From Kiritimatiellia bacterium (lineage in GTDB: Bacteria; Verrucomicrobiota; Kiritimatiellia; RFP12; UBA1067): a stretch of DNA of 11,816 bases. The position numbers and the translations under genes are program-made. The notes beneath the pieces are model-generated. The model searched no databases and was not told the origin of the DNA. It was given only the letters and a program-made list of their open reading frames with translations. The stretch covers positions 1-11,816 of the forward strand of contig JAFVCR010000013.1 of assembly GCA_017479035.1 (NCBI GenBank), in the 5' to 3' direction. Position 1 is the stretch's first letter, and every line of letters starts with the position of its first letter. Positions 7,400 to 11,816 of the stretch are shown piece by piece.

Positions 7400-7442
7400 T
7401 TTAGACGGAATTTACAGAATCATTCTGTAAATTCCGTCTAAA
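7400..7442. repeat. Perfect 21-bp inverted repeat abutting the ilvA start codon
   Basis: The left arm 7400-7420 and right arm 7422-7442 are exact reverse complements around a single C. The right arm ends on the A of the ilvA ATG. In an mRNA continuing from serC it would form a very stable hairpin burying the region where a ribosome would land. As DNA it could be an operator. No Shine-Dalgarno sequence lies between it and the ATG. TAAATT at 7428-7433 in the right arm is a weak -10 match, placed as in the murD and HNH promoters, but without a convincing -35. It could alternatively terminate serC transcripts, though no T-run follows. Confidence 0.9.
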
Positions 7443-8968
7443 TGGATATTGACATGACTGACAGGCAATTGCTGGAAGACTATCTCCGCAGGATTTTGAA
7501 TGCGAAGGTGTACGATGTCGCCATCGAGACCCCTCTCGACGAGGCAGCGGCTCTTTCCGCCAAACTCGGTGCGACGTTTCTCCTCAAGCGCGAAGACCTC
7601 CAAAGCGTCCACAGCTACAAGATCCGTGGCGCATACAACAAGATGAGCCTCCTCCCGCGCGAGGAACTTGCCAAGGGCGTGATTTGCGCGTCCGCCGGCA
7701 ACCACGCGCAAGGCGTGGCGCTTTCCGCACAAAAACTCGGCGCGAAGGCCACCATCGTGATGCCTGTCACCACTCCCGAAATCAAAACCTCCGCCGTCAA
7801 GGCACTCGGTGCGGAAATCGTCTTGCATGGCGACAGTTACTCCGACACCTACGAAGAACTCCACCGCCAAATCGACCTCCACGGCTACACCTATATCGCG
7901 CCGTTCGACGACCCCGATGTAATCGCCGGCCAGGGCACCGTGGGCAAGGAAATTCTGGAGCAGGCACCCCGCAACCTCACAGCCGTCTACGTTCCCATCG
8001 GCGGCGGCGGCCTTGCGTCTGGCGTTTCGACATACATAAAAGCCGTGCGCCCCGGCGTGAAGGTATATGGCGTGGAACCTGCCGATTCCGACTGCATGGC
8101 GCGTTCCCTCGCGGCCGGCCGGCGCGTGACGCTGGCGAATCCCGGTCTCTTTGCGGATGGCGTTTGCGTAAAAGAGCCCGGCGTGGAAACGTTCCGTATC
8201 TGCCGCAAAACCCTCGACGGCATAATCAAGGTTTCCACTGCGGAAATCTGCGCCGCTATAAAAGACATTTTCGAGGCCACGCGCGCCATTTGCGAGCCCG
8301 CCGGCGCACTCGCCCTCGCCGCCGCCAAACTCAACGCCCGCAAGGGCGACGTCTGCGCGTGCATCGTCTCCGGCGCGAACATGAATTTCGACCGCATACG
8401 TTTCATCTGCGAGCAGACCGAAATCGGCGAAAAGCGCGAAGCAATCCTCGTTTGCCGCATCCCCGACGAACGCGGCGCGTTCAAAGAACTCATCAAGCGC
8501 ATAGGCAAACGCTCCGTCACCGAATTCAACTACCGCGCCACCGGCGGCAATACCGCGCAGGTGTTCATCGGCCTTTCCGTGCAGGATCGCGCCGAAACGG
8601 CACGCCTTGCCGCATCGCTTGCACAGGCGCATTTCGAGACGATCGACCTCTCCGGCGATACGCTTGCCAAGGAACATATCCGCCACATGGTAGGCGGGCG
8701 CGTCCCCGGCCTTGCCGACGAGATAGTCTGCGATTTCGAATTTCCCGAACGCCCCGGCGCGCTTCTCGATTTTCTCGAAGCGGTTTCCAACTCGTGGAAT
8801 ATCACACTCTTCCACTACCGCAACCACGGCGCGGATCACGGCAAAGTCCTCTGCGGGTTTCAGGTTCCGGCCAAGGAACGCAAGACGCTCAAAACCGTCC
8901 TCGACAAAATCGGCTACGCCTACCGCGACGTCTCCGCCAATCCCGCATACCGCCTCTTCCTCGGTTGA
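7442..8968 (+). CDS. ilvA: Biosynthetic threonine ammonia-lyase (IlvA), two regulatory domains
   Basis: Cytoplasmic PLP enzyme converting L-threonine to 2-oxobutyrate and ammonia, the first committed step of isoleucine synthesis. The 508 residues are close in length and layout to the E. coli enzyme (514). The catalytic fold type II domain spans ~13-325: the PLP Lys60 lies in HSYKIRGAYNK, followed by SAGNHAQGVA (84-93), the phosphate-binding loop PIGGGGLASGV (185-195), EPAGALALAAAK (285-296) and SGANMNFDRIRF (310-321). Two ACT-like domains follow (~333-405 and ~426-505; EAILVCRIPDERGAF and FEFPERPGALLDFL), which in this family bind isoleucine (inhibition) and valine (relief). Long dual-ACT architecture marks the biosynthetic rather than the catabolic form. 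The ATG at 7442 is used here; an in-frame ATG at 7454 is equally possible, as neither has a visible Shine-Dalgarno sequence. Confidence 0.95.
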   Translation: MDIDMTDRQLLEDYLRRILNAKVYDVAIETPLDEAAALSAKLGATFLLKREDLQSVHSYKIRGAYNKMSLLPREELAKGVICASAGNHAQGVALSAQKLGAKATIVMPVTTPEIKTSAVKALGAEIVLHGDSYSDTYEELHRQIDLHGYTYIAPFDDPDVIAGQGTVGKEILEQAPRNLTAVYVPIGGGGLASGVSTYIKAVRPGVKVYGVEPADSDCMARSLAAGRRVTLANPGLFADGVCVKEPGVETFRICRKTLDGIIKVSTAEICAAIKDIFEATRAICEPAGALALAAAKLNARKGDVCACIVSGANMNFDRIRFICEQTEIGEKREAILVCRIPDERGAFKELIKRIGKRSVTEFNYRATGGNTAQVFIGLSVQDRAETARLAASLAQAHFETIDLSGDTLAKEHIRHMVGGRVPGLADEIVCDFEFPERPGALLDFLEAVSNSWNITLFHYRNHGADHGKVLCGFQVPAKERKTLKTVLDKIGYAYRDVSANPAYRLFLG

Positions 8969-9029
8969 ACCGCCGCAGAATTAGGCGTATCCTTTCCCAC
9001 CCTTATCCCGGATTTTTGATTACCCGAAA

Positions 9030-9220
9030 CAGTTTGCAGTTTGCAGTTTGCAGTTGTCGCGCCGCATCCATAACTGCACACTGCAAATCCTCCGCGGGCG
9101 AGACGCCCGCGTCCCCACAGTACACACTCTCGCACCTTCTCTCATGTCTCTCGAATCTCTGCTCCTCTGCGTCTCTGCGTTGATTGCATTTTCAAACTGC
9201 AAACTGCACACTGCAAACTA
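9030..9220. repeat. Palindromic intergenic element with 7-nt tandem repeats and internal hairpins
   Basis: 9030-9055 is a tandem run of the 7-mer AGTTTGC (three and a half units). It recurs inverted at 9195-9220 (24 of 26 positions pair) and, more briefly, at 9072-9087 (15 of 16 pair with 9040-9055), so two alternative foldings exist. Between the arms lie a GC-rich hairpin, CGCGGGCG-AGA-CGCCCGCG (9093-9111), and a CTCTGCGTCTCTGCGTTG word (9167-9184). I have the impression that such words recur in intergenic repeats of many environmental bacterial genomes; this is from memory and unchecked. It is probably a dispersed non-coding repeat. Confidence 0.8.
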
Positions 9221-9278
9221 CATTATGTGCAACGCCATTATAGCGTATTCGGGAAAAAGTCTCCCATCTTTTTTCTCC

Positions 9279-9376
9279 ATTCCCGGAATATATTTTCCCC
9301 TTATTTTATTGGCTCAAATGAATACCTGGGATAATTTATCCCGGATTTTCCGGGATAAGGGTGCTTCCCGCCGGGA
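9279..9376. promoter_or_regulatory. Cluster of CCCGG / GGGATAA palindromes upstream of the HNH promoter
   Basis: Visible dyads are ATTCC-C-GGAAT (9279-9289), GGGATAA-T-TTATCCC (9328-9342), TTATCCCGGA-TTT-TCCGGGATAA (9336-9358) and TCCCG-C-CGGGA (9366-9376, touching the -35 box). The second and third share their middle arm, so in single-stranded form they exclude each other. As DNA they provide three GGGATAA boxes in alternating orientation just upstream of the promoter. This arrangement suits a dimeric transcription factor, perhaps the response regulator encoded downstream. The binding role is inference. Confidence 0.5.
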
Positions 9377-9377
9377 T

Positions 9378-9406
9378 TTGACAAGCGGCCGTGCAGCGGT
9401 TATAAT
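9378..9406 (+). promoter_or_regulatory. Consensus sigma-70-type promoter of the HNH / two-component operon
   Basis: TTGACA (9378-9383), a 17-bp spacer and TATAAT (9401-9406) match the canonical hexamers at all positions. The expected transcription start is near 9413, only about 2 nt before the ATG at 9415, so the mRNA would be leaderless or nearly so. A promoter this strong ahead of a regulatory operon would usually need repression, in keeping with the palindromes just upstream. Confidence 0.85.
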
Positions 9407-9414
9407 ATGTGCCG

Positions 9415-9738
9415 ATGAATGATTGGATAGACATCCAGGCCACGCCGGAACACGTCAAGCGTGAACGCGCCAAGGCACGCGAATTACGCAAGACCGATTG
9501 GTGGAAGGCGCAAATCGCAAAAGGAGTGTGCCACTATTGCCATCGCAACGTGGGCGCGGCCAACCTTACGCTCGACCATGTGGTGCCGGTGGCGCGCGGC
9601 GGCAAATCCACACGCGGCAACTGCGTGCCGGCATGCCTCGAATGCAACCGCCAGAAGAAATTTCTAACCCCTGCCGAGCAGATACTCGGCAATCTATTCC
9701 CGGAGGGGCAGGATGCAACTTTTGATAATCGAGGATGA
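9415..9738 (+). CDS. Small HNH-nuclease-family protein, first gene of a two-component operon
   Basis: A 107-residue protein with a zinc-stabilised HNH fold: the metal pair CHYC (Cys39, Cys42), LDHVVPVARGG (53-63, with the Asp54-His55 catalytic pair), RGNCVPAC (Asn69), then the second metal pair in CLECNRQKK (Cys74, Cys77). The third HNH position is Asn78 instead of His, a variant common in this superfamily. The N-terminal ~35 residues are charged and helical (KRERAKARELRK), with no recognised domain. Such proteins cut or nick DNA in restriction, phage, homing and repair systems; the substrate here is unknown. The ATG at 9415 is the first start after the promoter and has no Shine-Dalgarno sequence. 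The GTG at 9409 would lie at or before the predicted transcription start. Its 3' end overlaps the response-regulator gene by 26 nt, suggesting translational coupling. No methylase, integrase or phage gene is nearby. Confidence 0.85.
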   Translation: MNDWIDIQATPEHVKRERAKARELRKTDWWKAQIAKGVCHYCHRNVGAANLTLDHVVPVARGGKSTRGNCVPACLECNRQKKFLTPAEQILGNLFPEGQDATFDNRG

Positions 9739-10399
9739 TGCCAAAACCGCAGATTTCGTCAAGCGTGGTTTCGAGCAGGCCGGATGGCAATGCACAATCG
9801 CGCCGGACGGCGAGACGGGTTTGTCGTACGCATCCACCACTTCGTTCGATGCAATCGTAACGGATATAATGCTGCCTAAAATGAACGGCATTGCGCTTCT
9901 CAAACGTCTGCGCGCAAACGGCTGCCACACGCCCGCCGTGGTGCTTTCGGCATTGGGCAGCGTAGAAAGCAAAATTGCCGGGTTGGAAGCCGGCGGGGAT
10001 GACTATCTCGCCAAACCTTTCTCGATTGCGGAACTCGTAGCACGTGTGCAGACTGTTCTGCGCCGCGCCGCGCCGCAAGCCGCCGCGCATGTTGCCACCA
10101 CTCTCAAAGCCGCCGATCTCGAGATGGATCTCGTGCGGCACCAGGTCACGCGCGGCGAGCGCAAAATCCGCCTCCAGCCGCTTGAATACCAGCTCCTTGA
10201 ATATCTCTTGCGCAACCAGGGCCGCGTTGTAACCAAGGCCACCGTAATGCAACATGTGTGGGACTACGATGCCGGCACCATGACCAATGTGGTTGAGGCC
10301 TGCGTTTGCCGCTTGCGCGACAAGATCGACAAGGACGAGGCCGTGAAACTTATCCACACCGTGCGGGGCTTTGGCTATGTCCTCGAAAACCAGGCTTGA
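9713..10399 (+). CDS. OmpR/PhoB-family response regulator
   Basis: A 228-residue cytoplasmic transcription factor. The receiver domain (~1-118) has the acidic pair Asp8/Asp9, the phospho-acceptor Asp51 (VTDIMLPKMNG), Ser79 in the switch Thr/Ser position and Lys101 (KPFS). The C-terminal winged-helix domain (~130-226) has the recognition segment NVVEACVCRLRDKID (192-206) and the closing LIHTVRGFGYVL (213-224). Overall it resembles the CusR/CopR branch, but the signal cannot be read from the sequence. GGAGG at 9702-9706, inside the HNH gene, lies 6 nt before the ATG and fixes the start. It overlaps the HNH gene by 26 nt and the kinase gene by 23 nt. It probably controls its own promoter among other targets, perhaps through the nearby palindromes or the downstream dyad array; both are hypotheses. 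Confidence 0.95.
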   Translation: MQLLIIEDDAKTADFVKRGFEQAGWQCTIAPDGETGLSYASTTSFDAIVTDIMLPKMNGIALLKRLRANGCHTPAVVLSALGSVESKIAGLEAGGDDYLAKPFSIAELVARVQTVLRRAAPQAAAHVATTLKAADLEMDLVRHQVTRGERKIRLQPLEYQLLEYLLRNQGRVVTKATVMQHVWDYDAGTMTNVVEACVCRLRDKIDKDEAVKLIHTVRGFGYVLENQA

Positions 10400-11321
10400 C
10401 TCCACCCTCCCGCGCCGCGCCTTCAAGGTATATGCCTCGGGATACATCCTTTCGCTGCTTGTGTCCGGCGCGTTGATCCTTTTCGGCGCATATCATTTCA
10501 CCCGCAACATGCCAGCCGACGATCTCGCGCGCTTTTTCCGCTTCCTCACCGGCGCATTGGCTTTTTCGTTTGCGTTGGCCATTATGCTAGGGCTTGTGGC
10601 GGCATACCGCATCATACACGTCTTCGATGAAGTCTTCAGCGAGAACTACCGCGCACTTGCGGAACTCTCCACCCTTACCGACAACATTGCGCACGACCTG
10701 CGCACCCCGCTCACGCATCTTCTCTCCGCCGCCGAACTCGCCGCCATCGAGGGCACCGTGGCCGATCTCCCCGCCACCGTGGCCGAAGAATCCTCCGCCA
10801 TGCTCTCCATGATCAACACCATGCTCGAAATCTCCCAGTCCGAGAGCCGCATCGAACGCTCCCCTCGCGAAACCCTCGACCTCTGCGAAATCGCCCGCAA
10901 AAGCGCGGAATTTTACCGCATCATCGCCGAGGATCGCCAAATCGCTTTTGTCCTCGTCTTGCCGGACGAACCCATGTTCTTCAGCGGCCATGCCGCCAAA
11001 CTCCGCCAGCTCCTCTCCAATCTCGTGGACAACGCATTCAAATTCACCCCCGCCGGCGGCGAAGTGTGCTTGAACCTCTCCCGCACTCCCTCTTCCCTGC
11101 AAATCACTGTTTCCGACACCGGCTGCGGCATCTCCCCCTCCGACGCTCCCCACGTTTTCGAGCGCTTCTGGCGTGCCGACTCCTCCCGCACCCTGCCAGG
11201 CAACGGATTGGGTCTCGCCCTCGTCAAAGCCATCGTCACTTCTTACGCCGGGCAGGTCTCGTTCACATCGTCTTCTTCCGGCACGGCATTTGTCGTAACC
11301 CTCCCTGCCATAAATTCTTGA
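10377..11321 (+). CDS. Membrane sensor histidine kinase
   Basis: A 314-residue inner-membrane kinase, the likely partner of the preceding regulator. Two membrane helices (~19-40 and ~57-78) flank a periplasmic loop of only about 15 residues (TRNMPADDLARFF). Direct ligand binding outside the membrane is therefore unlikely, and sensing within the membrane or through a partner is more plausible. A short linker (79-100), without a clear full HAMP domain, leads to the dimerisation/H-box NIAHDLRTPLTHL with His106. The HATPase_c domain has the N-box LLSNLVDNAFKFT (Asn219), the G1 box DTGCGIS (247-253), the F-box FERFWRAD (261-268) and the G2 box GNGLGLALV (275-283). All key catalytic residues are present. 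The ATG at 10377 lies inside the regulator gene; a TTG at 10371 is an alternative start two codons earlier. No obvious ribosome binding site is seen, so coupling to the upstream gene is likely. Confidence 0.93.
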   Translation: MSSKTRLDSTLPRRAFKVYASGYILSLLVSGALILFGAYHFTRNMPADDLARFFRFLTGALAFSFALAIMLGLVAAYRIIHVFDEVFSENYRALAELSTLTDNIAHDLRTPLTHLLSAAELAAIEGTVADLPATVAEESSAMLSMINTMLEISQSESRIERSPRETLDLCEIARKSAEFYRIIAEDRQIAFVLVLPDEPMFFSGHAAKLRQLLSNLVDNAFKFTPAGGEVCLNLSRTPSSLQITVSDTGCGISPSDAPHVFERFWRADSSRTLPGNGLGLALVKAIVTSYAGQVSFTSSSSGTAFVVTLPAINS

Positions 11322-11362
11322 TCCCTTGCGTTTTTTCTAGGTCTGCCTGACTTCCAGTGGAA

Positions 11363-11511
11363 TTTCAAGCCCGTAAAAAATAATTTCAAGCCCTTAAAAT
11401 GACCAATTCAAGCAGTCAAAATAAAATTTCAAGCCCTTGAAAATAAATTTTAACCTCTTGAAATAGTAAATTCAAACCCTTGAAATTTATTTTTAAGCCC
11501 TTGAATTTTCT
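11363..11511. repeat. Phased array of seven 21-22-bp dyad units
   Basis: Seven tandem units begin at 11363, 11384, 11406, 11427, 11448, 11470 and 11491, spaced 21, 22, 21, 21, 22 and 21 bp. That is two turns of B-DNA per unit. Unit 4 is a perfect 16-bp dyad, TTTCAAG-CC-CTTGAAA, followed by an A/T-only spacer; the other units are diverged copies of it. All units present the same DNA face, and the A/T tracts are in phase, so the region should be intrinsically curved. The geometry fits cooperative binding of a dimeric protein (operator array, iteron or centromere-like site). The spacers are far too short for a CRISPR array. Confidence 0.85.
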
Positions 11512-11578
11512 TTGGGATTGCTTGGCATATGCTTTGTTTCACGGGCAGAACCGCATGAGCCGCCCCGCATAAATAAAC

Positions 11579-11718
11579 AACCACGAAATACACGAAATAC
11601 ACGAAAATGTTTCACACAAAGTTCACGAAGTCCACAAAGGTTTTAGAGGCCGTTGCGTTCGTCGCGTTCGTTGCGCGAGCCTTTTTTCATTTTCGTGTAT
11701 TTCGTGTATTTCGTGGTT
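11579..11718. repeat. 31-bp perfect inverted repeat element built of 9-nt CAC(G/A)AA words
   Basis: The arms 11579-11609 and 11688-11718 are exact reverse complements, 78 nt apart. Each arm contains CACGAAATA twice in tandem plus a partial third unit. The centre continues with CACAAAGTT, CACGAAGTC and CACAAAGGT (11615-11641), the same 9-mer family as at 2613-2639, and then GCGTTCGTC/GCGTTCGTT in tandem (11655-11672). No reading frame is carried. It appears to be a mobile or dispersed non-autonomous repeat, or a structured RNA or terminator element; function unknown. Confidence 0.85.
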
Positions 11719-11738
11719 TCATTTTGTGGAAACGTGCC

Positions 11739-11799
11739 GCCCCTTCGGGGCTAGGGGTTGGTGGTGCCGCTGCCGGGGGCTGCGCTGCGCTTGCCCCCG
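11739..11799. repeat. GC-rich hairpin pair at the window end
   Basis: GCCCC-TTC-GGGGC (11739-11751) and CGGGGGC...GCCCCCG (11774-11780 with 11793-11799, 12-nt loop) form two strong hairpins. They follow the preceding palindrome closely and may be part of the same composite repeat. No coding frame is apparent. Confidence 0.55.
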
Positions 11800-11816
11800 T
11801 CTGTGTTCTCATCGCC

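Larger units (their letters stand above)
8969..9414. other. 446-bp gene-free region between ilvA and the HNH gene
   Basis: I see no convincing gene. In order it holds: one copy of TTATCCCGGATTTT (9003-9016), the palindromic repeat element at 9030-9220, an AT-rich stretch, a cluster of CCCGG/GGGATAA palindromes (9279-9376) that includes a second exact copy of the 14-mer at 9336-9349, and the HNH promoter. A 65-codon frame from 9225 to 9422 is not supported. Confidence 0.8.
11322..11816. other. 495-bp gene-free region after the kinase gene
   Basis: I see no plausible gene to the end of the window. It holds a T6 run at 11331-11336 without a hairpin, the phased dyad array (11363-11511), a ~67-nt spacer without clear structure, the 9-mer palindromic element (11579-11718), and two GC-rich hairpins (11739-11799). 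The window may end inside a longer repeat region. Confidence 0.8.

Noticed and set aside
7412..8839. 475-codon open frame on the minus strand opposite ilvA
   Set aside because: It is a shadow of the strongly C-biased ilvA codons. The + strand encodes a full-length, motif-complete enzyme, and the minus product has no recognisable family.
7684..9183. 499-codon + strand frame overlapping ilvA
   Set aside because: It is an Arg-rich out-of-frame translation of ilvA that continues into the repeat element. It shows no domain and no start signal.
9225..9422. 65-codon frame ahead of the HNH gene (MCNAIIAYSG...)
   Set aside because: It runs through the palindromes, the promoter and the HNH start. It has no ribosome binding site and no recognisable domain, and the region is clearly non-coding in character.
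9415..9738. HNH gene as part of a restriction-modification, homing or prophage unit
   Set aside because: No methyltransferase, integrase, portal, terminase or intron-like boundary is seen nearby; the only coupled genes are the regulator and kinase.
11322..11340. Intrinsic terminator after the kinase gene (T6 run at 11331-11336)
   Set aside because: There is no stable GC-rich stem directly upstream of the T-run.
11363..11511. CRISPR array interpretation of the 21-22-bp repeats
   Set aside because: The period is too short, the intervening sequence is only 5-8 bp, A/T-rich and not unique, the units are diverged, and no cas gene is near.

Overview
The window carries nine genes or gene fragments, all on the + strand, from a GC-rich bacterium. 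It most likely belongs to the PVC superphylum (Verrucomicrobiota, Kiritimatiellota or Lentisphaerota). Two things support this: the order murD - LysM lipoprotein - ftsW, which as I recall matches murD-nlpD-ftsW in Chlamydiae, and a large secreted-type repeat protein of a kind I associate with that group. The assignment is an inference; no rRNA or other marker gene is present.

Layout. (1) 2-2590: 3' part of a large surface-type protein with a conserved beta-sandwich repeat domain, three InlB-type 'GW' repeats, a proline hinge and a beta-rich C-terminal region I do not recognise. (2) 2591-2790: a palindromic intergenic element built of 9-nt words, then a promoter very close to the murD start. 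(3) 2791-6258: peptidoglycan and division cluster, with a short MurD, a LysM lipoprotein and FtsW, joined by overlapping or nearly touching ends. (4) 6295-8968: amino-acid genes serC, with its own promoter and Shine-Dalgarno sequence, and ilvA, whose start codon abuts a perfect 21-bp inverted repeat. (5) 8969-9414: a gene-free stretch with a second palindromic repeat element, a cluster of CCCGG/GGGATAA palindromes, and a consensus sigma-70-type promoter. (6) 9415-11321: three genes with overlapping reading frames, encoding a small HNH-nuclease-family protein, an OmpR/PhoB-type response regulator and a membrane histidine kinase. (7) 11322-11816: a gene-free stretch with a helically phased array of seven 21-22-bp units, each a version of the dyad TTCAAG-CC-CTTGAA, then a 31-bp inverted-repeat element related to the one in (2), then GC-rich hairpins.

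How the parts work together. MurD makes the UDP-MurNAc-L-Ala-D-Glu precursor. FtsW polymerises septal glycan from lipid II. The LysM lipoprotein probably binds the resulting wall. SerC and IlvA feed serine/PLP and isoleucine synthesis and look like ordinary housekeeping genes. The HNH-regulator-kinase unit is the most unusual coding feature. The phased dyad array just downstream of it is the most unusual non-coding feature. A functional link between those two is only a hypothesis from position.
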